Shown here: in pieces, positions 11,100 to 22,456 of the stretch | How positions within the stretch are numbered: the stretch's first letter is position 1 | Layout of the letters: every line of letters starts with the position of its first letter | Assembly: GCA_015680685.1 (NCBI GenBank) | Contig: MNCI01034009.1 | Location: 950,305 to 1,014,304, forward strand | Source: Gnetum montanum | Lineage: Eukaryota > Streptophyta > Gnetopsida > Gnetales > Gnetaceae | Direction of reading: 5' to 3' | DNA length: 64,000 nt | Notes under the pieces: generated by a model | Databases searched by the model: none | The model's input: only the letters and a program-made list of their open reading frames with translations | What the model was told of the DNA's origin: nothing | Translations under genes and position numbers: made by a program

Positions 11100-13353
11100 C
11101 TCATCATGATGAGCATATACCCAATTTTACTTTTATTCTTCATCAAGATGAACAACTGCACTGGAGAGATTTGCAAGGTAACATAGTGTTACCCCTAGAT
11201 CGGGTAGTCCCTAACATGCTCCTTCGTGCTCTTGCACAAATAGGCATGAAGGAATTATACGCTGAATACGTTGCAGAAGATTATGACATGAGGGATTACC
11301 GTCCCACAGAGGCACAATGTCTAAGAGACTCATGGTAGGAGAGTTATCACACATCGTTGAAGGGAAAAGGACCCCGCAATGCTTCGCCTATCATAAGAGA
11401 AGTTAAGGGTAGCGAGCCTATCTCAATAGGTTTTCCACAAAATGATGTTCCCCCTTCTAATGATAGTGAGGAGGTGGGGTATCAGAACTTGTGCTCCACG
11501 ATACACAACCCTGGTTCTGATTCCCATGAACACCAAGTGTTCACTGAGGGAACACAAGCACAACATAAGCATAAGTATTCTAATCGTCATCACGATCGAG
11601 GCAGGGATCACTGAAGAGAAGGTAGGAGACATTGCCATCGCGATGGCTCTCCTTCTTCTTCCCCTTCATCACATCACATCACCATTCACACAGTCACAAA
11701 GAGCACAACCGTGAGAATAAGGGTAAGAAAAAGCAAAATGAGAGACTTTGACGAGAGAGTCGAGAGTAAGGACGAGGGCACTCTAGGGAGTCAAGGCATG
11801 AAAGAAGGGAAAGTAGGGAACCACGTAGGCATCATAGATGTCATGAGAGAGATGATCATGATGAAGCCCTACTTGCCACTTGAAGTATGTTAGATATTAC
11901 GAAGGCTGTGAGAATACCTACAAGGCACCAAAAAGATAGTCAGATCAAGAGACTAGACATGAATAATATCCCACTGTTTGAGGGGGGATACAATGCTGAT
12001 CCGCAAAACCACTTACAGGAATTTCACAATGCATGTGCCTTGCAGAATATTGAAAATGAGTGGTAGAAGTTAAAGTTGTTTCCTAGGACACTCATAAAAG
12101 AAGCGGAAAGTTGGTACCGGTCTTTGGAGCAGGAAACCATTAGGAGGTGGAGTACAATGCTAGAATTGTTTAACGATAAATATCAAATGTACTCTAGAGT
12201 GTCCAACTTGCGTAAGCAGATCCAAGGATGGAAGAAGGATAATCACGAACCCCTGGATGCTACCATGGGCCAATATTACACATTGCTACATCGTTTCCTG
12301 GGCCATGGTTACGTATAGCGAGATCAACTCCGCCACCTTCTAGATGGGCTAAGACATGAAACCAGGAGAACCCTTGGAACATATGCCCAAGGGAGATTAC
12401 CTGAACTTAGATCCCATGAAGTTCATAAATTTTTGGAGTAAGTAGCTAAAGAAGAAGGGGATCTATGGAAAAGAGAAAGCGCGGAAGAGTACAACTGTGA
12501 TCCTTCCCTCCGAAAGAGGGAAGTGAGATTCTGTGAGGAAGAGGATGAGTCACCACTCGAAGAGTTGGTGAATAGAAAAACCTTGCCGCTTCAGAAATTA
12601 ACAATGAAAGTGTCAGCTAAGGTAGATGAAATATGGAGCTCCTTAGATAGTAAAATTAAAATCGTTCTAAAAATCGTAGAGGAGTCTCAGGAACAAAGTA
12701 GTGATCATGATAAGAAAAAGTGGAGAGATTCAGACCATGCACGTAACAAGGGTAAGGGAAAAATGACTATCACCGATGAGGTTGTGGATTTTGACACGGA
12801 CAATGACAGTGGATGTGAGATCTTCCAATATGACCATCCTAAGGGATGTTGCCCAATAATCTCACATCTGCAAGAGTCTGGGGTGTATGCGCTCAACCCA
12901 AGACTTAACAAACGACAAGCAGTCTGAAGGTTACCAAATCCCCAAGGTAACCTGAGGTAGTTCCACCAGCTGTTAACATATTATCCAAGTGGAACCTCGC
13001 CACAACCTATGAGGAAACACCAGCAGTGGCAACACCCACAGTCATGGGGGATGCCACCGCCTAGACAACAATACCCTTACAGGCAACTAGACCCGTATGG
13101 CTATTACGTGTAGCAGCCGGTTTCTCCAAGTGACTCTATGGGTCACGTAACTCCACAATGTCACTACCAAGTTCAGGAGTATTTTAGGACTCCTCCTCCG
13201 AGAGACGCACCACATGCATACCATCCTCCGAATCCATCCGCATCTCTTACGTCGGTAGTTCCACTACCACCTGCTCCAACGATGCAAGGGGAACTCCCCA
13301 TTCAACCGCAACAACGTAAGAGTCATAAACCTTTAACCCACTACTGGTTCTAA
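11100..13353 (+). pseudogene. Element B gag, broken
   Basis: Plus-strand pieces follow the same order as the other elements. An N-terminal part near 11110-11340 reads LHQDEQLHWRDLQGN-like. An acidic and His-rich segment follows at 11357-11700. The gag core (12076-12318) shows SWYRSL, STMLELFNDKYQ and HEPLDATMGQYYTLLHRF. A helical stretch at 12523-12800 leads to the Cys/His motif near 12817-12860, whose second cysteine is changed to Phe (CEIF). The Pro-rich end is at 13138-13353. Stops and frame changes break it. Confidence 0.82.
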
Positions 13354-13539
13354 CAACCGTACAAAGAGAAGACCTTTCTTCAGAACCAAGAGTCCAAACA
13401 AGATCTCACAATCACAAGCGGTTGAGTCTATGACTACTCCTCCAACAATTAAGGCTTTGAAGCTCCCTTCAAACCAACAACAGATCTCAACGCATACGGT
13501 TATGTTTACACATACCGTTAGTGACTAGATCAAGGTGGG

Positions 13540-14026
13540 CCACCTTCCTAAGAAATTCTCTGATCCTGGAAGCCCCCTAATTTATCTCCAAGTCGCTGGG
13601 AATGAACCTCATAAGGCTCTTCTTGACTCAAGTTCCAGAGTCAACCTAATCTCACGAAAAATGTATAAAGCCTGAAACCTGCCTCCAGTTAAGAAGAGCA
13701 ATATTCAACTAGAGCTGGCTGACCAGTCCATCACCATTCCCTTGGGATTGGTGAAGGACATCATTACCATTGTGTGTGATTGGTCATACCCAGCTGATTT
13801 CCTGGTGATAGAAGTCAATAGTAACAAAGGGGACTTCCCAATTATAATGGGGAGGGCATGGCTCAGCACCATCAACGCATGCCTAGGAATTCACGATCTT
13901 TCCTTGGAAATATCTAAGGAAAAAATTTATGGAAAGATCAAGAAGAAGAAAGTTCCATGCATCACATACAATGACTCAGAGAGTGATGACATGGAGGAAT
14001 GTTCAGCATCTCCTACATGCAACTAG
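13540..14026 (+). pseudogene. Element B retropepsin-type protease
   Basis: The translation contains LLDSSSRVNLI at the catalytic loop position, then KSNIQLELADQSITIP, and in the open piece from 13742 PADFLVIEV and GDFPIIMGRAWLS. It is nearly collinear with the D copy at 43124-43630. The catalytic triplet is DSS where DSG or DTG is usual. It lies right after gag, with no RT behind it. Confidence 0.8.
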
Positions 14027-16096
14027 TGTGCCCAAGAAACTCAAATACAAAGATGCGTATATGTAGCAACCACACAACAAGAGAACACCCATTGGTTGAC
14101 AGCTAATCAAGAGAGTAGCCCACCAACATACATGGAACGAACTGGGGGAACAACTTGCACCCACAACAAAAGCATAGATACATTGGAATATGAGCATTGC
14201 GAACTTCCAACCCTTAACCTGAAAACATCAATTGGGAGAAGTTGGACACTTTTAAGAAATTCAAACAAACGCTCACTATTTTGGATCTCTCCCTTTCAAT
14301 TCAATCATGGGGGAGATGGCCACCTATGCTGATCATTTGAGGCCCTCAGTTTCTTTTAAGTTTTTGTTTTACACATTTTTGTTTTCCACTTTTTTGTTTT
14401 ACAAATTTCTTTATCTTTTCTTGTTTTTGTTTTAGAACATCATTTATACCTTTTCTTTTATTTGTGTGAGTGTGTGTGTTTATCCACTTTGTTAAGTTTT
14501 TCACCCAATAAGTGCTCTAATGATGGTATGAACTATTTCTATTGATTGCTAATGTTTGGTGTTTACCTTTAAGATTATGACGTTGATACTAAGGTATGGT
14601 TCTTTTGATATGACAGGCAATGAGTCCACTTCATCCATACATCCACAAATTTCTATGGTCTCTCTTGGCTTGGAAATGTACAGTTCCTTTCTAAATAAGA
14701 ACTTTCAATGAATCGGTGACCGAGTATTTCTCAAACTAAGGAAGGACTCAAGGAGTGAAAAGGGTGTGACTTCAAAGGGATTTGATGCATTTGTGTTAGC
14801 CATTCTCTTGAGTGCTTGGATGTTTTCTTCGTAAGTTTTCCTTTCCATTTCGACATTGCTCCATTATTGGGAAGCTAAGCAAATAAAAATAACAAGGTTG
14901 TTGCATGGTGTGGTTCTCACATATAAACACAAAAAAAAAACTGTGAGAATTCAAAGCAGACCCCTTAGATGAAATAATCATTTGGGCTACAAGCACTGGT
15001 TATGGAACTAAAATANGAAGTCACTGGATGTGGTTTGTTTGAGGCTGGACTTGGAATGGGATCTACTAAGTCACATTAATCATTAACTACATAAGGGGTT
15101 GTACATCACCTTGTTCTTGAGATTCCATTCCATTCTCTTCTTTCCATCATTCTTCCTCCATTGTCCACCTCATTCCTGATTATATCATTAGTGTATATTT
15201 TGGTTGATGCATTGTTTTCTTTTTGGTAAATTCTTATGGTTAAGACTTTAACTCTTGTTTCAAATGACATTCCTAGAGCCTATGGACTCTTTAAATGTGG
15301 ATTTGTCAGGGCATTAAGGGCATGAGCCTGCTTTGAGGAGGATCCACTGGCATTCCTCTTTGGTACATCAATTAATTTCTTTCCCTTAAACATTTTTGCA
15401 ATCAACTTTATTTGTTCATTTCCATCTTGACACCCATTTCATCAATGTTACAGTTGTCTCTTTTTCTCCATCTTTCTTGTTCTTTTTCTTTTTCTTTCTC
15501 CATTCTATCGCTACCGGAGGTTCACTCTTAGTCATGGGGGTCCGGACCCAATTTTTTCGATTTTTCGATTTTATCCTAACCCCTACACCTTCGGTAGTCA
15601 CCAATATTATATCTCTAGAATCCGCAATTAGCCATACCACAACTCAGCCAATGGACCTTTATTCAAAGCAAGGTATCAACTGCATTGTGATTCATATATC
15701 CTTGCTAATATAAGAATGTGTTGTGTGTGCAGATGGCAATCATACAACAACGGATTGGATCTGGAGGGAACACTTGGAATGGATCGGTGCTGAAGCAGCT
15801 ATGCAAGGAACGAGATGGATGGCACACTTACAGATAGACAATGAAAGGTGCAATCTTGGCGTTGGTAGCAGCAGACTTCTTCTCTCTTCTCTCTTAGCTG
15901 CTAAATAAGGCCTGATGTCAAATGTATAAGGTGTTCACTCTTGTTGTCGTGAACACCACTTTTGTCATGTTCTATAATGATGATCTGTTCACATGTCATC
16001 CCATTCACCATTAGTTCCATTCAAGTTAATAATCCCATACCTTCCCAATATTTTGTAAGGAACTCAAGGACAAATTTTTATTCAGTCATGGGGGTA
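14027..16096 (+). other. Element B 3' noncoding region
   Basis: The first 300 bp join a protease-RT linker remnant (ATTQQENTHWL-like at about 14060-14095) to a post-integrase fragment (about 14265-14345), which marks the pol deletion. The remaining 1.75 kb is noncoding and T-rich, with a GT run near 14465. It shares blocks with the 3' regions of C, D and F, including GGGCTACAAGCACTGGTTAT at about 14984-15003. Base 15016 is an N. A polypurine tract (CATGGGGGTA, 16087-16096) abuts the 3' LTR. Confidence 0.65.
16087..16096 (+). other. Polypurine tract of element B
   Basis: CATGGGGGTA lies immediately before the 3' LTR. The same sequence precedes the 3' LTR of D (read on the minus strand at 26148-26158), and a variant precedes that of C. 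Confidence 0.65.
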
Positions 16097-16867
16097 TGAT
16101 GGAAAGCGATATCGCATGGGCCACGATATCGCGTACGCGATATTGCAGTGTGCTGCCAAATCTATAAATAAGAGGTGGCTCTCCCTTGTTTCGCCATCTA
16201 GATCTAAACCGTAGCCAAACTCTTGCAGTTTTTCCATTCCAGAGTTAGAGTAATTTCCATGTGCCTGCAGTAGGAGTCCCAAAGTGAACGAATCTTTATT
16301 CGAGCAAATATTGTACCTAAGTACCCCCCCCTGTACGGAAATAAAGATGAAATTTTTGGATAAACCTTATAGTGCATGGACTAAGCTAAATAGGACTTTA
16401 ATTAATGTTATTTACTGCTTTCCTAATTAATCTCTCTCAACCCTCAACACTCCTAAGTGCATTCAGTACGATTGCTTCGAGCACATGCATTACGCTTGGT
16501 AATCCTAGCAACGAATAGCGTTTGGTAATCCTAGAAGGTTGCATCGGCTCAGGGTGTGAATGGCAAGTGGGAACGGATACTAATGCTAGGCATTAGAACT
16601 TAGTTAGTTAAAGTTAGTTACTTAGTCTCTTCACCCTTTCCCTCATTAGCATAGGCGATAACACATAAAAGACATAAAAATCACATACCTCAGACATACT
16701 GAACCATACAACCGTGACAAATACAAGTAAGTCTGGGAAGACAACGAACGATTAACCTTAAGTGTTCCATAAGGCGTGTAGGCGCTTAGTTTGCAGAGTT
16801 CAACCGGATCGCGTGTGTAACGCTCATATTCGTATGGTTGAGTGTAGGGGTACCTTGCCATTCATCA
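16097..16867 (+). repeat. 3' LTR of element B
   Basis: 771 bp, from TGATGGAAAGCG to CATTCATCA. TATAAATA lies at 16163-16170. Just upstream, 16126-16143 is a perfect 18-bp palindrome, ATATCGCGTACGCGATAT. A homopolymer C run stands near 16323-16330. Confidence 0.88.
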
Positions 16868-16979
16868 CCAACGATTATGTTTGAATGTAATAGTATTGTT
16901 CCTCACCTAACAATCGTGTTTGAATGTCGATCATCTTTGCCTAACTATAGAGACACATATAATATATATCTAGGCTAGT
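16868..16979. mobile_element. Foldback element, outer right arm
   Basis: It starts with the second CCAAC duplication, then continues the right arm interrupted at 10105. Its reverse complement follows the left arm from 9653, including ATATATATTATATGT and CTCTATAG. It ends in TAGGCTAGT, the complement of the left terminus. ACATGCC occurs just outside both ends (9636-9642 and 16982-16988), but not immediately at the termini, so it is a weak candidate for the target duplication. Confidence 0.7.
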
Positions 16980-17515
16980 TTACATGCCTTTTTTAGGTTT
17001 TCATTTTTATAACTAATCTTGAAAAACCTCCTCTTTAGGGTATGAAAAGGATCAAACCCTACCCTCATTTAGAAGTACCCTCGTGGGTTTTCACTTCTTA
17101 CTAAAGGGTTTCTTGTAAAAGGAAGGAGAAAACTCTATCTAAAGATAAAAGAAATGTTCAATATGAAAAAAACAAATAAACAACAACAAATTTCCATCGT
17201 TGAGCCTCTGAAACAAAGGAAATCAATACTATAAGAAATAACTTAATTGTTTAACTTTCAAGGAAGCTTCTTTGTTGAAGTTGTAACTCAAAAGCTACAT
17301 CTTTGAAAATATGGTATTTAGCCCGAAAAGAAAGGTCATAGTCATGCTCTTGCTGCTAGAACATAAATGCACACCAAAAGTTCTATAGAGAACAAGGTTT
17401 AAAATTATTTATCAATTTTTTTTTCGAATCTAGTTTTAACATATATAAATTAAAAAATAAAGACGCTTTAAACATAAATGCAATATGCAAATTTAGTTAA
17501 TTTATTTCAAATGTC
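16980..17515. other. Intergenic, no gene seen
   Basis: AT-rich DNA between the foldback element and the LINE. No ORF or repeat family is recognised. Confidence 0.5.
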
Positions 17516-18852
17516 ATATACATAAGTGTTCCACATGTTTTCAAAAGCATTTGGAAGGCTTGGCAGGTCTTATATTCTCATGTGAATTGGAATAATGTTC
17601 ATATCAATCCTACTCTCCTTTCTAAGATTTGCCCTTGGTGGCTGCGCCTTTTGCCTGCTCCTCTAGCCACCTCAAATGCCAGGACAAGCACCATTTGGTT
17701 TTAAAAGGGAGTTGTTTCCCTTAGATGTCTTCGTCTCACCAATCAGTGGATTACTTGGGATATTTTCGAAAACTTATATGGGGCTTCCAGAACTATGCAC
17801 CACTGCCTTGATAGACTTTATCACTTCATTCATCAGTACTTGCATTTGGATGCTTCGGTTCCTAGTCTCTTCCATGGTCTTCAGTGGATTAATGGATCAA
17901 ACCTTTTACCCTATAAACCACATGTGTCCTTTCAGTTGTTGCATGATTCCTCTATGATTGTTAATCGCTGCAATAGATCATGGCACAAAGAAGAGTCTGA
18001 ATAGTTTTGGCTCTCCCTCTTCTCCTGAGTTTGGAGCCTTCCGACTCTTCCAAAAATTAAACAATTTCCTTGGTGCCTCCTTCATCAACGCCTACCTATT
18101 GGCAAACGTCGTAAGTACCTTGGGATTCCAAACCCTAATTGCCCTCTCTGTGGAGGTCCTGATGATTTTGTCTACGTTTTTTGGCATTGCCCCTTCGCTC
18201 AGTCTTCATGGGAGTGGGTTTTTAAAGTTTTCCCTTTGTGCAAGTTTTCCCATGAGGTTATCTTGTTCATCTTTCTGGCCACCCCATCTGCTGACCTTCA
18301 ATTTCTTTGGGAAATTATTAGGCCCCTCATTCTTTACTATATATGGAAGCGCAGATGCACTGCTCTTTTCGAGAACACTGATTCATCTAACTCTAACCAT
18401 TTAACTATTATGGAAAAGTTTCAAATTTTTTGCCTTGTGCATTTCCAAATTATATCCCACACTTCTAAGCTAAAGTTGGATACTAATCAATTGTTTTGTT
18501 GTTTGCAGCCTTGGAGTAGATACACCAATTCGTGCACTCTTCCCCGTCTCGATTTGCTACATCGGAGTGTCTCATCATAATTTTGAGCATTTTTAGCTCT
18601 CTGTTGTTCCCCTTGGTCTTATTAACTAACAGTTCTTAGTGATTCCTAGCATGAGGTTGCTCTTTGGAATGTACTCCCACACTATGTGAAGGTTTATGTT
18701 TCAAGATGTTTTCCTTCAACATCTTCATTTGACATTGTTCTCTCCCTATTTACCATCAATATGTTCAAATGTTGATCATGTACTTAATCTCATTTAATTA
18801 ATAAAATTCTCTTTTTGGGGTCCGACACCCCCAATATACATAAGTGTTCCAC
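17516..18852 (+). mobile_element. 5'-truncated L1-type LINE with 19-bp target duplication
   Basis: ATATACATAAGTGTTCCAC occurs at 17516-17534 and again at 18834-18852, a perfect 19-bp duplication typical of LINE insertion. The insert (17535-18833) encodes, in broken plus-strand frames, the end of a non-LTR retrotransposon polyprotein. The 3' end has no poly(A). It ends in a small hairpin, GGGGT/ACCCC with a 5-base loop, at 18817-18831. Confidence 0.85.
17560..18580 (+). pseudogene. LINE reverse transcriptase C-terminus with zf-RVT domain
   Basis: Plus-strand translation across frames gives the C-terminal part of a plant LINE ORF2. About 18100-18230 reads NPNCPLCGGPDDFVYVFWHC, the CxxC...HxxxxC pattern of the zf-RVT zinc-binding domain. 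It is followed by a Trp-rich WEWVF and, in the frame open at 18236-18580, by LYYIWKRRC. The upstream part (17676-18004) is consistent with the region between RT and the zinc domain. Stops and frame changes show it is dead. The catalytic RT core is missing because of 5' truncation. Confidence 0.78.
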
Positions 18853-19079
18853 GAGCTACGAAGCGAAAACCGAAAACCGTAATCGTGTGTTTTTTGTTGT
18901 TGTGTTTTTTTTTTCACCGTAACCCTAAAGATGAGCAGACTCGCTGGTCGTGAAAACCGCTGCTAACCCTCAATTTGTCTGCAACTGTAGCTTGGTCGCT
19001 GGCTGAGGCAGCGGCAAAGGAGGCAGAGGAAGCGCAGAAGAAGAAGAGAAGCAGTTGAGCAGCAGCAGGAGCAGCGAGG
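18853..19079 (+). promoter_or_regulatory. eL21 proximal promoter and 5' leader with telo-box
   Basis: Only 227 bp separate the LINE insertion from the start codon. AACCCTAA (18921-18928) is a telo-box, an element common in promoters of plant ribosomal protein genes. It follows a long T-rich tract (18890-18914), and no TATA box is evident. The leader just before ATG is rich in GAAG and CAGCAG units. The transcription start is not determined; I infer it lies near the T-rich tract and telo-box. Confidence 0.7.
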
Positions 19080-20635
19080 ATGCCGGCGGGACACGGATTG
19101 CGTTCGAGAACGAGGGATCTGTTCGCGAGGCCTTTCAGGAAGAGAGGATATGCGCCGATCAGCACATACCTGAGAACCTACAAGGTCGGTCAGTATGTGG
19201 ATGTGAAGGTGAACGGTGCCGTTCACAAAGGTATGCCGCACAAGTTCTACCATGGCCGCACCGGTGTCGTCTGGAACGTCACCAAGCGCGCCATTGGCGT
19301 CGAAATCAACAAGCAGGTTCGAAAAAAGCAAGCTCTCGTTTTGGTCCTCGTTTTTTAGGTTTAACTTTCTTGTTCGTACAGATGTTTTCTTGGATGTTTC
19401 TAGGGTTTTGGATTGGGTTTTAGGCCACGTTCTATTGCATTTGGATTGGAATGTGTTCGTGTTATGTTTCACCGTGATGAAAGTCTATGCTCTATTATTG
19501 TTTGTTTTTCTTTTCGTGATCGCTTGTTCACATTTTGAAGATCTCTCTTCTCTTTCGGACTGTATATTAATGACTTGTTTGCGAGTTAGTTTCCCATAGC
19601 TTCGGTGTATGATTATGGCTATGCAAGTACACCTGGCAATAGCAAAGGTGTCTTATAGCATTTCCTAAGTTTTGTGCATTCGATCCATATAGGCTAGTTT
19701 CGTAGATCCGATTCATGGCCCAGATGTTATTTGCATCGAAATCATAAGATGTTAATGGGTGATTGAATTTTATTACGTCTATTAGAGACCCCGGGGTCTA
19801 TTTGACAGGAGAAATGTACATATCATGATATTTGAAAATTTCATCTATAATACATAAATTAGCGATATTTTAAGATGTTCTTTGTTACTCTTTCATGCGC
19901 ACAACCAGTAATTTCCAGAGTTTATTGTCGTTGAAGTGCTTAAATGTTTACCAAACCAATATATACTTCATTCAGGATTGGTAATTTGATATAAACCCTG
20001 GTATCCCTGGCCTCTGGACCATTGTGCTAAAGAAATAATTTCTGTAGGTTTTTTGATCAGATTTGTATTTTGACGATTATTTTCAGCTGATCATATCATC
20101 CTTTAAGAGATCGTTTCACCGAACAATCAAAGAGACTATAAACACACTATTTTAGTTATTTCTTCCAAAAATGCCTCTACAGAGATTATAACTGATCTTT
20201 TCTTATTAAGGATAATGTGTTAGACCTTAATTTCAAAATATCCTCAAGCACCATTGTTTGTGAAATCGAAGACACTTTTCAAGGACAAGCAGATTATGTT
20301 TCAATTGTTAATAAGCCCCTTCTGTGGGTCTTCAACTTTGTATTTGAATGTCGTAACATTTGAAGTTTGCTATGCAGGTGCGTAATAGGATTATCAAGAA
20401 GAGAATTCATGTGAGGATCGAGCATGTGCAGCCATCCAGGTGCAAAGAGGATGCTCTTTTGAGGAGGAAGCGTAACGATGAGCTGAAGGCAGAGGCCAAA
20501 GCTCGTGGTGAAATTATTAGCACAAAGAGGCAGCCAGAGGGACCTAAACCTGGATTCATGGTTGAGAGAGCTGTTCTGGAAACTGTTACACCCATCCCAT
20601 ACGATGTTGTAAACGACTTGAAAGGAGGATACTAA
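19080..20635 (+). CDS. RPL21: 60S ribosomal protein L21 (eL21), two exons
   Basis: Exon 1 is 19080-19316 and exon 2 is 20378-20635; the 1061-bp intron (19317-20377) has GT and AG ends and phase 0. The joined product is 164 residues, the usual length of plant eL21. The first residues, [20 protein letters not shown], and the end, [14 protein letters not shown], are family hallmarks. Conserved [20 protein letters not shown] lies near residues 42-61. eL21 is a component of the large cytosolic ribosomal subunit. The chosen ATG is in a GAGGATG context and gives the conserved N-terminus. No frame damage is visible, so this looks like an active gene and not a processed pseudogene. A LINE sits immediately upstream and AT-rich tandem repeats lie downstream. 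Confidence 0.97.
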
Positions 20636-22456
20636 TTTTGTCCTACTTTGCCTGCATTCAGAGCTGTTTGAGGATACATTAGTTTCCTTGATGTCTCAAT
20701 AGCATCGTCTTAATAATTTTTTTCTTGGAAGGATGGGCAAGTAGGATTACCATGTGCCTGCACAAATCAAAAGTTAAGATTTGCAATACATTCTTTTAAG
20801 ACTTGCAAAAAATTCCCTTTTATCATGCCAGGGAAATTCAATTTTATCTTTTCCAATGCTACCAACAAAAGTGGTGCCTAACAGTATCTGTTGATAGAAA
20901 TTTGGGACTTCAAAGTCGGCAAAAAGGTTTAAATCTCTTTGATTCTGTTCAGAATAGGACTAACATAACTGCAAATCAATGATTTCACTTAAATTTCTGA
21001 TTTCGTCTATGGTGATTTGGCAACCAAATTTTAGTTTGAGTTCTCCTTACTATGAGCCATTCTTCAGTTCACATTGTGAAATCATTTCGACATGCACACT
21101 ACCCTCTGTTGTATGTTTACCAGTTCTTATCGGAATTAAACGCTGATTCAAATGTTCTTTAATATTTCATTTCTTAAACTTGAAGCTCGGTGTAAGTTAA
21201 TCCTTAAAAATTAGAGCCTTTTCAGTAGACTTGAGGAAATTATGGCTGGATTCAATCGTAGAACCTACATAGAATTGTCAAACCTTATTAGATATTGTAG
21301 GCATCGTAAAAAATAGTTTATAAAGGAAAAATTACATATTATATGGCAATTTTAACGATTCTAACAGCTTTGTGTTACTAGGAGATTTACTGTGACTCTT
21401 CAAGTAAGCATGAATTGAATTTGCGTTTCCCTCTCTTTTTGGCGATATCTGAAAAGCAAACGCTTTCCAAAGAAAATTAATTCCATCTCATTTTTAGGAC
21501 GGTTATTCAGGAAGACTTATATTCGGTTAATAATATATTATAATCATCGTAATTGTGTACTTTTTGTGATTGTGAGAGATGTTTAATACTGCTCCTTTTC
21601 ATACCAAAAGGTGCCGGCATTTTAATAAAGCTTTTTATTGCTACTTGAATCTTTTTTCTATTTTAAGTTCAAGCATATTCTATTTTAAGTTCAAGCATAA
21701 ATGTTAAAAATAATGTAAATATTGTTAAGATTGAGATAATCTTTTACTAATAATTAGGTTTGCTCTCTTGATTTTTTAAAACATCAATTGTAATGTTGTA
21801 CACTTAAGTAGACATTCCTTTGAATTTTTTGCTAATTATTAATATTATTTTCAGAAATCTTAATATGGATTGAAAATGATGTAAATGTTATTATGATTAA
21901 GATCATACTCCCTTTTAACAATTGATTTGCTCTCTTGATTTTTCAAAGCATTAATGTAAAAGTTGGACACTTAAGTAGACATTCTTTTGAACTTTTTTGC
22001 TTATTATTAATATTATTTTTAGAATTCCTTTTATGGATTGAAAATGATATAAATGTTGTTAAGATTGACATCATATTTTCTTCTAACAATTAATTTTGGG
22101 GTTTGCCTAGTTTAGCAACAATCATAAACAACACTCAATCTATCCACCTATCTATCCTTCATCACTCAGTAAAGTTGTACACTTAAGAAGATATATCCTA
22201 TGAGTTTTTTTGCTTATTATTGACATTATTTCCAGAATTATTTTCATGGATTTTTTTCCCAAAACAAAGTAGACATTCCTCTGAATTTTATTTAGAATTC
22301 ATGATTAATTTTACAATTCTTTGGTTTTTTATGTTTTACATTTATAACTTAGTGCTACCTAGTAAAATTGAACTTGTGACCTAAGGTTACTAAGCTAAAA
22401 CCAAGCTAACACCTTATGATTACATACTATTTTAAGTACTCATATAATGTGCACCC
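20636..22456. other. eL21 3' flank and AT-rich intergenic DNA
   Basis: The eL21 3' UTR must lie in the first few hundred bases; I cannot place the cleavage site with confidence. No other coding region is seen. 21656-21699 is a 22-bp direct duplication of a TTCTATTTTAAGTTCAAGCA-type unit. Confidence 0.5.
21715..22250. repeat. Tandem repeat, about 167-bp unit
   Basis: Copies start near 21715, 21881 and 22049, each with GTAAATGTTGTTAAGATT-like, TTGCTCTCTTGATTTTT-like and ACACTTAAGTAGACATTC-like blocks. A partial fourth copy (22164-22250) follows a short unrelated interruption. The units have diverged. Confidence 0.7.

Larger units (their letters stand above)
10106..16867 (+). mobile_element. 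Element B: full-length non-autonomous LTR element with gag and protease
   Basis: 6762 bp on the plus strand, bounded by LTRs and a 5-bp duplication CCAAC. The internal region holds a decayed primer site, gag (about 11100-13350) and protease (about 13540-14030). It then passes within about 300 bp into sequence like the post-integrase region of A and F. No RT, RNase H or integrase is present. The layout resembles TR-GAG-type plant elements, but with protease retained. It is inserted in the right arm of the foldback element. Confidence 0.88.

Noticed and set aside
15396-15713. 105-codon ORF in the 3' region of element B
   Set aside because: Low-complexity Phe/Ser-rich translation of T-rich noncoding DNA, with no counterpart kept in C, D or F.
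18963-19472. 169-codon minus-strand ORF over the eL21 first exon
   Set aside because: Antisense shadow of the eL21 exon, leader and intron start.
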